From positions 1-7,271 of the forward strand of contig JAHEML010000178.1 in NCBI GenBank assembly GCA_024643705.1: 7,271 bases of DNA, in the 5' to 3' direction. A program made the position numbers and the translations under genes. The stretch is from Caldilineaceae bacterium. GTDB lineage: Bacteria; Chloroflexota; Anaerolineae; Caldilineales; Caldilineaceae. The notes under the pieces are model-generated. The model saw only the letters and a list, made by a program, of their open reading frames with translations, was not told the DNA's origin and ran no database searches. Positions 1 to 7,050 of the stretch are shown here, one piece after another. Position 1 is the first letter of the stretch. The number at the start of each line of letters is the position of its first letter.

Positions 1-840
1 GCCGCCAATGCTGGCAAGCGTCCCGCCTGTTTGTAGGTTGAAGAGGAGAAAGGGGAGCAGCGGGAGCATGGCTGCCACCCCGGCTGTCAGCAGGAGGGGC
101 AGTGTGAGCGGGGGAACAGGGATGGCGGTGGGGGCCGTGATCGCTCCCTTTTTCCCAATGCTGTTTCTGCGACCCCGCAGCCACCCAATGCCGAGCAACA
201 GAATGAATGGGCCGATGATCCAGATTGCCAGCAGCTTTGCATAGAGGGCAAGGCCGGCGGCAAAGGCCGCGCCCAGCAGCCGCTTGGATGAGCCGGTGCG
301 CAGCCAGCCAAGCCCAAGCCAGATGCTGGCGAAGGTGCAGGGCAGGGTTGCGTTGGTGACGAAGATGCCTTGGCGGCTCCAAAAGACGAAGCTGGGCGAG
401 GCGACGAGAAGGGTGATGGCGCAAAGCCCGGCAAGCGAAATGGGGGCGAGGCCGCTTTGCTGGCGGGTAAGGGCAACCCATTCGGAGACAGAGCGCTCTA
501 GGGCGAGGAGCGCTAACACGCCCAGAAAGAGGGAGAGAAAACGCAGGTTGGGCACGCCGATGCCGGTGGCAGCCAAAAAAGGGAGGGCAAGATAGACATT
601 GAGCGCGCCGATGTAGTCTTGCACCATCAGGGGGAGGGAGCGGCCAAAGAGGGTGACGGTGGCTCCCCGAAATGTGCTGACTGGTGCGCCGGTGAGCAGT
701 TCCATGGCATTGACACCGGCCTCTTTGGCTTCGTCATAATGCAGCCCGGGCAGGCCAAGTTGGTGGCTGGCGAGAAGAAGAAAGCCCGCGATAGCCAGGA
801 GCAACCAGCTTTTGCGCCAATGGGTGAAAGGGAGGATCAT
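1..840 (-). CDS. GT39-type (PMT/ArnT-like) membrane glycosyltransferase, C-terminus missing
   Basis: A reading frame runs from ATG at 840 to the left edge without a stop (280 residues seen; the family usually has about 450-600), so the gene is truncated by the window. Visible features are a short cytoplasmic N-terminus, a first membrane segment at about residues 11-28, and then a loop with HYDEAKEAG (Asp36-Glu37). That is where GT39/PMT and ArnT enzymes carry their catalytic DE motif. Several more hydrophobic segments follow, with SRQGIFVTN (155-163) in a later loop. Known of the family: these enzymes move a sugar from a polyprenyl-phosphate donor to lipid, protein or glycan acceptors on the outer face of the membrane. 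The acceptor here cannot be told. The start overlaps the stop of the preceding FecR-like gene (ATGA) and has no clear ribosome binding site, which suggests translational coupling at the end of the operon. Family call is fairly sure; substrate is unknown. Confidence 0.8.
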   Translation of the reverse strand, partial: MILPFTHWRKSWLLLAIAGFLLLASHQLGLPGLHYDEAKEAGVNAMELLTGAPVSTFRGATVTLFGRSLPLMVQDYIGALNVYLALPFLAATGIGVPNLRFLSLFLGVLALLALERSVSEWVALTRQQSGLAPISLAGLCAITLLVASPSFVFWSRQGIFVTNATLPCTFASIWLGLGWLRTGSSKRLLGAAFAAGLALYAKLLAIWIIGPFILLLGIGWLRGRRNSIGKKGAITAPTAIPVPPLTLPLLLTAGVAAMLPLLPFLLFNLQTGGTLASIGG

Positions 841-2087
841 TCGACGAAAAGGCCGATTTCGCTGACCATTGCTTCGTAGTTCCAGCCGCTGGCATAGAGA
901 CGGATGCTGTTGATGCGGGCTGGGCGGGTGTCGGCCAGTAGCTCCATCAGGTTGGGGGATTCGTAGGTGTACCACGTGTAGGGGGCGATCTTTTCGCCAC
1001 CGGTGACGGGCCATTCGCTGGGCGGGTCGCGGTAGTAGAACCCTTGCCCCCAGGTGAGGTCTTTGCCATAGATATCGGTATAGGCGATTTCGACACGTAG
1101 GGGGAATTCGGAGCTTTTCTCGCCCGCGCCGCGCAGGGTTTGGCGCAGCAGGCGCACATCCAGACGCAGGGAGAGAAAATCGTAGCCGTTGACGTCCTGG
1201 TCGCTGGTTTGGCGGATGCCCACTTCGGTGTGAACGCCATCCTCGCCCAGGCGCACAAAATGGGCCACCCGCCGTCCGTCCTGGTCACCGATTTCTACTG
1301 TGCCTGCTGCCACGTAGGGCGCTTCGCTGTAGACTTCCCAACTGTCCAACAAGGATTGACTGAAGTCGCCTATGCGGATCAGGTTGCGCTCGGCGGAGAG
1401 CGCCTCTTTGGGCGGCTCTGTTGCGTCCATCCATGTGCGCAGGCTGGGGCCGACCGCAAGCTGGGTGCCGCTTTCGTGGACAAGCTCTGCCTGGCCCTGG
1501 CTGACGGACAGGTCGGTGCGCTCGCCTTGCACAATGAAGTTGTAGCTGCCTTCTTCCAGGGTCGCGTGACCGTGGGGCAGTTCCACCTGCACCAAAAGGG
1601 GCCGTTGATCGCCGCTGTTGGTGAAGATACGGATCCGTCCTTCGTCCAGGCGCAGGCGCACGCTGTAGGGGTCTTGGCTGCGCTGAAAACGGGGTTGCCG
1701 CAGGCTGAGAACAGTGAGGGTTGTGCCTGGGTAGAGGTGGACGGTGCCTATGGTTTGGTTGTTGTCTGGCCCTGCAATTAGACCCAATACACCCTGGGTT
1801 GCGCTGCCGGTGGTCACCAGTCGGCTGTCGTCGGGGATGTCGTCCCGGGCATTGGTAACGGCGATTGGTTCGGCCCCAGCGGCGGTGTAAAGCAGCACTG
1901 TACCTAGGGTTGGCTCCAATTGGGCTGTCATGGGCATGGTTGCGTGGTTGAGGATGTAGTTGGCCGACCAGGGTACGCTGACTGCCAGGACAACGAAAAG
2001 GCTAAACGCACCGATCAATAGTACCCAGGCCATGCGCTCTGGGCTGGTTTGCCATAAAGTTCGTGGGTAGTGCAGTGGCGATTGCAA
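837..2087 (-). CDS. Membrane-anchored FecR-like domain protein with C-terminal beta-sandwich-like region
   Basis: The 416-residue protein has a short N-terminus, one membrane segment at about 20-40, and a long region predicted to lie outside the membrane. Residues about 60-220 follow the FecR pattern: DSRLVTTGSA (87-96), a hydrophobic strand, LYPGTTLTVL (118-127), LRLDEGRIRIF (145-155), HATLEEGSYNFIV (174-186) and LSVSQGQAELV (193-203). Residues about 234-416 begin NLIRIGDFSQ and contain Trp and Tyr in strand-like segments, resembling carbohydrate-binding-module-type beta-sandwiches; this is a weaker call. Classical FecR is an anti-sigma regulator with a cytoplasmic sigma-binding N-domain. 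Here the cytoplasmic part is only about 20 residues and no sigma gene lies nearby, so a structural or sensing role is more likely. The start is TTG, 18 nt after the TPR gene stop, chosen because AAAGGG stands 9 nt upstream. An ATG at residue 19 would remove the tail before the membrane segment. Confidence 0.75.
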   Translation of the reverse strand: MQSPLHYPRTLWQTSPERMAWVLLIGAFSLFVVLAVSVPWSANYILNHATMPMTAQLEPTLGTVLLYTAAGAEPIAVTNARDDIPDDSRLVTTGSATQGVLGLIAGPDNNQTIGTVHLYPGTTLTVLSLRQPRFQRSQDPYSVRLRLDEGRIRIFTNSGDQRPLLVQVELPHGHATLEEGSYNFIVQGERTDLSVSQGQAELVHESGTQLAVGPSLRTWMDATEPPKEALSAERNLIRIGDFSQSLLDSWEVYSEAPYVAAGTVEIGDQDGRRVAHFVRLGEDGVHTEVGIRQTSDQDVNGYDFLSLRLDVRLLRQTLRGAGEKSSEFPLRVEIAYTDIYGKDLTWGQGFYYRDPPSEWPVTGGEKIAPYTWYTYESPNLMELLADTRPARINSIRLYASGWNYEAMVSEIGLFVE

Positions 2088-2105
2088 GCTTGGTTGCCCT
2101 TTCGG

Positions 2106-2687
2106 CTAGGCCGAATGATCGTCAGACGCCACGGGGTTGTCTGCGGGGTCTGTTTCACTGGCCTGGTCAACAATTAACTTGCTCAGGCGTTCCAACCAAT
2201 AGTGGGCATCTTTATCGGCGGGGTTCACCTCGATTGCCCGTTGGAAGAGGGCCGTAGCCCGGTTGAGGTTGCCCTGTTCTTTGTAGATCAGCCCCAGGTG
2301 GTAGTGAACGTTGTGTGCTCTGGGGTCGGCGCGCAGGGCTTGCTCGTAGGCCAAGATGGCCTGTTGCTGTTGTTTGGGGCCGGATGTTTCCAGCCGGCCC
2401 AAATAGGCGGCTGCCAGATTGATCCAGAGAGTGGCGTTCTGCATGTTTTTGCGTGCAGCGGGCAGCAACACTTTGACGGCTCTATCCCACTTGCGCTGCA
2501 TGATCAGTGCCCCGCCCAGGTTGATCGCCACGTCGGGGTTGTGGGGTGAACGCTCATGGAGGGGCGTCAATAGGGCCACGGCTTCGCCCGGTCGGTTGGC
2601 GTGTAGCAGCCGGGCGCTGTTGTTGAGTACCTGATGATCTTCAGGGCTGTTGGAGTCTTGGTTAGATGGTCTGTTTTGTTCTGTCAT
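2106..2687 (-). CDS. Tetratricopeptide repeat (TPR) protein
   Basis: The 193-residue protein is soluble, with no signal peptide or membrane segment. After a polar, Asn/Ser-rich N-terminus it has helical repeats at about 18-49, 50-82, 84-123 and 125-157. The last is the clearest, with HYHLGLIYKEQGNL then AIEVNP. A capping helix (159-174) and an acidic disordered tail follow. The third repeat has a Gln-rich insertion (KQQQQ, 105-109) between its helices. TPRs bind peptides or other proteins, so a scaffold role is inferred, perhaps for the FecR-like membrane protein encoded next. The ATG at 2687 is preferred. An in-frame TTG at 2717 would add ten residues and would lie 3 nt after the AEC stop. 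Neither start has a convincing ribosome binding site, so translation may be coupled to the upstream gene. The TAG stop is in the same frame as the following gene. Confidence 0.85.
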   Translation of the reverse strand: MTEQNRPSNQDSNSPEDHQVLNNSARLLHANRPGEAVALLTPLHERSPHNPDVAINLGGALIMQRKWDRAVKVLLPAARKNMQNATLWINLAAAYLGRLETSGPKQQQQAILAYEQALRADPRAHNVHYHLGLIYKEQGNLNRATALFQRAIEVNPADKDAHYWLERLSKLIVDQASETDPADNPVASDDHSA

Positions 2688-2720
2688 TGGTTCATTTGTG
2701 TTGGCGGTTCGTAGCAACGC

Positions 2721-3632
2721 TTAGGCAAGCATCCACAGGATGGCGGAAACCGTGACCAGGCTGGCAAGGGTCGTAAGGGCTACGATGGTGGCAACCAAAT
2801 TGGGTGCGGCATCGTATTCGGTGGCAAGCACAATGGCCGAAACGGCTGTAGGCATGGACGATTGCAGGATCACGATTGTCCGTTCCAACCCCTGCACACC
2901 CCAAAGTGTACAGAAAAGCGCCCCCAGGATTGGCCCACCGATCAGGCGGATGAGAGCCGTGCGGGTTAGCACCAGTTGCCGTCCCTGGATGGGGGCCTGG
3001 CTGAGCTGGGCGCCCAGTAGAACGAGCAGGGTTGGCACCGCGGCGCTTGCCAGTGTATCCACCGAGCGCATGAGACCCACCGGCAGGGTGACATGAAAAT
3101 AGCCCAGCAACAGCCCCAGTACTGCGCCATAAAGCATGGGAACCTTGAGCGTTCGGGCCAGAGCCTGGCGTGGCTCGGCCTTGCCCGACGAAGCAACAAA
3201 GACGCCGATGGTGTTCCCCAAAAACGCTGTCGTCACGAAATAGATCATCGCCAGGGCCAGCCCCGCCTCGCCAAAGGCAAAGAGCGATACCGATAGCCCC
3301 ATGTTGCCATTGTTGGACAATGCGCTTGTCAGGGCAATGGCCGCCCGCCGCCGACGTTCTTCGGTGGCGCTGCTCAACCAACCGAGAGTTCCGCTGGCTA
3401 CAAAGAGGAGCGCGGCCAAAAGTGCTGTGCGCCCTACGGTCCCATAGTCCAGATCAGTCTGGTAGAGACCCCGAAAGATGAGCGCTGGCGAGAAGAGGTA
3501 GAAAGTTACCCGGCCGATGGTTTGGGTGTTCAATGCCATGCGCCGGGCAAGAACAAATCCGACAGCGACGACCAGGGAGATCGGCAAAATGGTCTGGCCA
3601 ACAATCAGCGAAAAGGTGTCGAAAACTGCCAT
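2721..3632 (-). CDS. AEC (auxin efflux carrier) family transporter
   Basis: A 303-residue integral membrane protein, about the normal size for bacterial members of the AEC/Mem_trans family. About ten hydrophobic segments can be drawn in two halves, with a polar central part near 85-100 and 148-165. Family-like motifs are FYLFSPALIF (44-53), LSNNGNMGL (105-113), VPTLLVLLGAQL (199-210) and QSSMPTAVSA (257-266) followed by a charged TEYDA. The second half ends in a typical small-residue and Thr-rich helix. Known bacterial members export organic acids such as malate, or amino acids; nothing here fixes the substrate. The ATG start lies 12 nt after the stop of the preceding small gene and lacks a strong ribosome binding site. 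It sits among cytoplasmic repeat proteins, so its link to the neighbours may be only co-transcription. Confidence 0.93.
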   Translation of the reverse strand: MAVFDTFSLIVGQTILPISLVVAVGFVLARRMALNTQTIGRVTFYLFSPALIFRGLYQTDLDYGTVGRTALLAALLFVASGTLGWLSSATEERRRRAAIALTSALSNNGNMGLSVSLFAFGEAGLALAMIYFVTTAFLGNTIGVFVASSGKAEPRQALARTLKVPMLYGAVLGLLLGYFHVTLPVGLMRSVDTLASAAVPTLLVLLGAQLSQAPIQGRQLVLTRTALIRLIGGPILGALFCTLWGVQGLERTIVILQSSMPTAVSAIVLATEYDAAPNLVATIVALTTLASLVTVSAILWMLA

Positions 3633-3644
3633 CGGGGTGCAGGT

Positions 3645-4034
3645 TTACCCTTCGCTTTGGCTGGGCCGGGTTGAGGCTGCTGTATCCCCATTGATGGCGC
3701 TGGCTTCCTCGTTTTCCTCGTCTAAATTGTGGTAGAGTTCGTAATCGTCCAGGTGGGGCGCAAAAAACTCGACCACATATTCGTTGGGAACCCCCATGGG
3801 CAGAACAAGCTCACGCAGGAGTGCCTGGATAAAGGCGCGGCGCTGGGTTGCTTTGAGCGCTCTGGATGCGCTGTCCCAGAGCAGGATTGTGCCATATGTC
3901 CCTTCGCCGGTGTAGTGCAGGTCTAGCTTACCAATGGTGATGGGTTGGCGGTTGCTGTCGGTCTGATCCAGATCGAAGAGGGCGTACTGCTCTGAGCTTT
4001 GGGTGCGCACCAGGCGCTTGAGTTTAAGATTCAC
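3645..4034 (-). CDS. Small conserved-looking protein of unknown function
   Basis: I do not recognise a family for this 129-residue protein. It has no membrane segment or signal peptide. The first 100 residues look folded: a basic N-terminus (MNLKLKRLVR), predicted strands (YALFDLD, TIGKLDLHY, YGTILLWD), an amphipathic helix (RRAFIQALLRELVL, 65-78) and then EYVVEFFAPHLDDYELYHN (85-103). The last 25 residues are polar and probably disordered. The start is GTG, 6 nt after the HEAT gene TAG, which suggests translational coupling. A GG-rich stretch (CCCAGG) touches the start codon, so ribosome binding is weak or depends on the upstream gene. Position between the HEAT protein and the AEC transporter suggests an operon member whose partner may be the HEAT protein; this is inference only. 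Confidence 0.75.
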   Translation of the reverse strand: MNLKLKRLVRTQSSEQYALFDLDQTDSNRQPITIGKLDLHYTGEGTYGTILLWDSASRALKATQRRAFIQALLRELVLPMGVPNEYVVEFFAPHLDDYELYHNLDEENEEASAINGDTAASTRPSQSEG

Positions 4035-4040
4035 CCTGGG

Positions 4041-5024
4041 CTACCATTCGTCGTCTTCCGTTTCGTCCCATTCGACATCGGTTTCGTCGAAGAGGGGGAT
4101 GTCGTTCTCTCCGCCAAAGAAGAGAGTGTCTTCCAGTGCATCTTCGGCTGCTGCGGCTTCTTCTGGGTCTTCGCTGGTTGCTGCTGCTGTCAAGACTTCT
4201 ACCGCGTCTTTGCCACCCAGCCGCCCCAGGGCAAAGATGGCCGCCAACCGCACATCTTTTTCTTCGTCGGCCAGCAAATCAAAAATATCGGGCAATGCGT
4301 TGCGATTTTCAAGCTCGCCCACGGCTCTGGCCGCGGCTGCGCGCATGGCTGCCTCTGGGCTGATAAGCTCGGCCTGGGCTGCTTCGCGCCAGCGGATGTC
4401 TGCGCTGCGGGCCATGGCTTCCAGCGCGCTCACCCGCATCTCTTCGTAGGGCGAGTAGTAGGCATCTTCGATCAACTGGCGCACACCCATTTCGCCGGAG
4501 TAGGCGAGGCTTTCCAGTGCACGGCATTGCACCGTAAGGGGCTCGACTTCGCTGTGCAGAATCGAGAGCAGGGCTTCTTCGACGCGCATGGCTTGGGCAG
4601 GCTCGATCTCGTCCAGCTCGCCGGCGAGTACGTAAGCTCCCAACATGCTGGCGGCCGCGGCGCGCACTTCTTCGGCGGGATCGTTGTAGAGTTTGTCCAC
4701 CAGTGGGCCGATCAGAGACTCGTCGATCTCTTCCCACAGCCCAGAGATGGCCAGAGCACGAATCCGGCTGCTTTCGTCGTTGAGTGCGACACGCAGCAGA
4801 CGCCCCAAATGCAGACTCAGCTCGCTTTCGCTGGCTTGGGTCAGTTCCTCGACAACCTGATGACGCCGATCTTCGGGGATTGTCATCCAGTTTTCCCGCA
4901 CCTCGGTCTCTTCCATCCGTGTGAGGTCGGAGAACGCAAATAGCTCTTCCACGGTGGGGAAGATGGGATCTGTCGCCAGCCGTGTGATTAGTTCGGCCAC
5001 AGAAACAGTGGTTTTGGTAGTCAC
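4041..5024 (-). CDS. Acidic HEAT-repeat protein
   Basis: The 327-residue protein is soluble and strongly acidic. After an N-terminal region (1-70) come about six HEAT-type helical pairs spanning 74-284. The clearest are around SSRIRALAISGLWEEI (85-100), EEVRAAAASMLGAYV (118-132), EEMRVSALEAMARSA (194-208), EAAMRAAAARAVGEL (224-238) and KDVRLAAIFALGRLG (256-270). Each has the Val-Arg-Ala-Ala type second-helix signature. The C-terminus is Ala/Glu-rich, then an Asp/Glu tail with two Trp (DVEWDETEDDEW) ends the protein. HEAT solenoids act as protein-binding scaffolds, and lyase-type HEAT proteins that modify phycobilins are a related group, but nothing here supports that function. The GTG start is well supported by GAGGT 7 nt upstream, the best ribosome binding site in the window, and follows a 139-nt spacer. 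It is probably the first gene of the six-gene operon. Confidence 0.88.
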   Translation of the reverse strand: MTTKTTVSVAELITRLATDPIFPTVEELFAFSDLTRMEETEVRENWMTIPEDRRHQVVEELTQASESELSLHLGRLLRVALNDESSRIRALAISGLWEEIDESLIGPLVDKLYNDPAEEVRAAAASMLGAYVLAGELDEIEPAQAMRVEEALLSILHSEVEPLTVQCRALESLAYSGEMGVRQLIEDAYYSPYEEMRVSALEAMARSADIRWREAAQAELISPEAAMRAAAARAVGELENRNALPDIFDLLADEEKDVRLAAIFALGRLGGKDAVEVLTAAATSEDPEEAAAAEDALEDTLFFGGENDIPLFDETDVEWDETEDDEW

Positions 5025-5163
5025 GATAGTTACCTCAAAAATAGTGCAAGTGGTAGGCCCGCTTGATCCTGCAGAACCTTGACACAGGTTGAATCACATG
5101 GGCAGTTTGCCGCCTTTTAGAATACCACACACAGCACGGCAACGTAGTTCTGACCAAATGGAT
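5025..5163 (-). promoter_or_regulatory. Spacer with possible promoter of the HEAT-to-GT39 operon
   Basis: This 139-nt spacer is the longest gene-free stretch in the window. On the minus strand it contains TGGTATTCT (5119-5127), which resembles an extended -10 element (TGn-TATAAT), but the matching -35 position is poor. Nearer the HEAT start an imperfect inverted repeat (TTGATCCTG and CAGGTTGAA, 7 of 9 positions pairing) spans 5063-5093, downstream of the candidate -10. The GAGGT ribosome binding site lies just before the GTG start. No convincing terminator follows the LysM gene, so readthrough from upstream is also possible. Confidence 0.3.
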
Positions 5164-7017
5164 TTAGCGCCAAGTGAACTCACGAACAGCGCTTGGCGGG
5201 CTGACGGGCGTGTTCTGCGCGAAGACTTGTACATACCATTGCCATGTGCGGCCAAAGGCTTGTGGAGCCAGGCTGCAATACGCCCCATTCATTTGCCAAC
5301 TGGTGCGTTGGCCCAATCGTTGTTCGAGCAGCGGTACAACCTCTACCTTGCCTGCCCCGTCTGGTGCCGAGTTGACATAGCCCAAAAAGAGAACGTATTC
5401 ATCATCCGGCGCAATCCCAAAAACCGAATTCCACCGAATATATTGGTTGCCACTACAAGGGACGTTGATTCCCTGCGCGGGATCGATCAAGGTGGGGGCA
5501 TCCAGACGGATGGTCACGGTGGACGTGGGCGTGGCTGTGGGTGTTAGCGCAAGGGTTGCTCTTGGCGTAGCGGTTGGTAGCACCGAGCCGGGGGCTGGGA
5601 TGATCAATTCGTCGCCTGGGCGAATCGTTGGGTCTTGCGCTGTCAGCCCATTTGCAGCCAGGAGCAAAGCTGTGGAGATGCCGTTGCGCGTCGCGATGGC
5701 AATAATTGTATCCCCCGCTTGGACGATATAAATGCGCGGCCCTGGGGTTGGTGTGATTGTCGGCGGCAGTGGCTGGCCCGCCACAGGGATGAGTAAGGTC
5801 TGGCCCGGACGCAAGTCTTTGGCCTGGTCAATCGTCAACCCATTGACAGCCAACAGGGCTTCGGTGCTTGTGTTGAAACGCAAGGCAATGCCGACAAATG
5901 TGTCGCCACTCACAACCGTGTAGGTTTGCCCTGCAGGGGCTGCCGGTGCTGGCGTTTGTGTCTGCGTCTGTGTTGGTGCCGGTGTGTCTGAAGCTGTGGC
6001 CGATGGCGTTGCTGATGCTGTAGGCACAGAAGTCGCCGCTGGCTGACCAGTTGGGGCACTTGCCGGGATATTGACGACAACGCCACTGCCAGGTATTTCC
6101 AGGCTGGTTCCTGCCCGCAGGGTAAGAGCTTGGGCCGGCGCAAGCTGGTTGATCCGGAGCAGATCGGCCACACTCACCTGAAACTTGTTGGCGATGGAAA
6201 AGGCTGTATCCCCAGTAGCGACTGTGTATGTCCTGCCCGATGCAATCCCAGTGCTGGCTGCTACTGTTCGGGTGCTGGTGGGCGTTCGGGTACTTATGGC
6301 AGAACGCGTGGTGGTGGCGGTAGGACTTTCGGTCTGTGTTGCTGTGGCTGTTTCGGTTGGTAACGGGCTGGCTGTCGGGGTGGCCGTTGCTTCTGGGGTC
6401 TCGGTAGGCGCCACTGGCGTGGGGCTGGGTGGCACTGGTGTGGGCGTGGGCGGCACAGGCGTCGGAGTGGCGCTTGGAGCAAGGAGTGCCAGGGCATCAT
6501 TTTTGCCATTGGGCGATGCGGGTGTATCCGTTGCGATTGGTTCACCCGAGCCTGCGTCAACCGTCGAAGCACCCTCGCCGCTGACAGGCGTCAACAGAAT
6601 GTTTTCGCCTGCCACTGGTTCACCACCGTTCTGGCTGGGAAGCAACCCCTGGGGTCCACCACCTAAGCGGCTGACCAATACCAGGGCAAAGAGTAGAACC
6701 AGACCAACTGGCGCACCCAAGGTGATCCAACGGGAAGACGCTGCCGCCAGTGTTCGCCCACAGTTGGGGCAGAGAGCATAGGCCGATGAACTCTTGTGGC
6801 CGCAATGGCGACAACGGATGATCTTTGGTTGGCTGTGCAGCACCGTGCCGCATGTGGCACAGATAGCCTGGCCGCTCTGAACTCCGGAACCACAGCCAGG
6901 GCAATGGGCCGCTTCATCGGAGCGATGGCTTTGCGTCGGCGACCGGAAAGCGCTCGACTGTTCCGACCGGCCGGATGCTGATTGACCGCCGGGTTGTCCC
7001 TGTGGCTGAATTGACAT
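5164..7017 (-). CDS. Zinc-ribbon, single-pass membrane protein with three LysM domains
   Basis: The 617-residue protein has five parts. (1) A polar N-terminus, then two CxxC-pair zinc ribbons: Cys39/42 with Cys53/56, and Cys69/72 with Cys83/86. (2) One membrane segment at about 97-117. (3) A long Thr/Pro/Ser-rich linker (about 180-257) with TPTPVPP heptads. (4) Three LysM domains at about 263-309, 365-411 and 429-474, each with Y-x-V then GDT, an N-x-L core and an ending like GxxLxIP; a second Thr/Pro linker separates the first two. (5) A C-terminal domain (about 503-617) rich in Trp/Tyr with two cysteines (521, 581), of beta-sandwich character. Known: LysM binds N-acetylglucosamine-containing glycans such as peptidoglycan. 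Inferred topology: ribbons in the cytoplasm, LysM outside. The gene lacks a catalytic domain, so a wall-anchoring or sensing role fits best. ATG is 33 nt after the M50 gene stop; AAGGA lies 12 nt upstream, a rather long spacing. Confidence 0.9.
   Translation of the reverse strand: MSIQPQGQPGGQSASGRSEQSSAFRSPTQSHRSDEAAHCPGCGSGVQSGQAICATCGTVLHSQPKIIRCRHCGHKSSSAYALCPNCGRTLAAASSRWITLGAPVGLVLLFALVLVSRLGGGPQGLLPSQNGGEPVAGENILLTPVSGEGASTVDAGSGEPIATDTPASPNGKNDALALLAPSATPTPVPPTPTPVPPSPTPVAPTETPEATATPTASPLPTETATATQTESPTATTTRSAISTRTPTSTRTVAASTGIASGRTYTVATGDTAFSIANKFQVSVADLLRINQLAPAQALTLRAGTSLEIPGSGVVVNIPASAPTGQPAATSVPTASATPSATASDTPAPTQTQTQTPAPAAPAGQTYTVVSGDTFVGIALRFNTSTEALLAVNGLTIDQAKDLRPGQTLLIPVAGQPLPPTITPTPGPRIYIVQAGDTIIAIATRNGISTALLLAANGLTAQDPTIRPGDELIIPAPGSVLPTATPRATLALTPTATPTSTVTIRLDAPTLIDPAQGINVPCSGNQYIRWNSVFGIAPDDEYVLFLGYVNSAPDGAGKVEVVPLLEQRLGQRTSWQMNGAYCSLAPQAFGRTWQWYVQVFAQNTPVSPPSAVREFTWR
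6406..6468 (-). repeat. Three 21-bp tandem repeats coding TPTPVPP-type heptads
   Basis: Inside the LysM gene, three adjacent 21-nt units code for TPTPVPP, TPTPVPP and SPTPVAP (residues 184-204). The units differ at several third positions but stay in phase. They form the start of the rigid, extended linker that carries the LysM domains away from the membrane. Such repeats can change copy number by slippage. Confidence 0.8.
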
Positions 7018-7050
7018 CAGGCCGCTTGTTCCTTGTGGAAAATCCCACTC

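Noticed and set aside
87..476. Minus-strand open frame of 129 codons near the left edge
   Set aside because: It is out of frame with the GT39 gene, which gives a continuous membrane protein with the DE motif. The alternative is Ser/Pro/Ala-rich with no pattern.
1140..1781. Plus-strand open frame (213 codons) opposite the FecR-like gene
   Set aside because: The minus strand carries the FecR pattern. The plus frame has no recognisable domain or ribosome binding site and lies wholly inside the real gene.
3999..4943. Long plus-strand open frame (314 codons) opposite the HEAT gene
   Set aside because: It is the antisense shadow of a well-supported gene with HEAT motifs and a good ribosome binding site. 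Its product is rich in Cys, His and Phe without any domain pattern.
5079..5084. Perfect TTGACA -35 hexamer on the plus strand
   Set aside because: No fitting -10 lies 16-18 nt downstream and no supported plus-strand gene follows.
5101..5120. Possible terminator hairpin (GGCA-loop-TGCC) next to a T run on the plus strand
   Set aside because: The stem is only 4 bp, the T run faces the plus strand, and no plus-strand gene ends there.
6185..6781. Plus-strand open frame with Gly/Val repeats opposite the LysM gene
   Set aside because: Its GVGVGG repeats are the reverse complement of the Thr/Pro heptad repeats, a composition effect.
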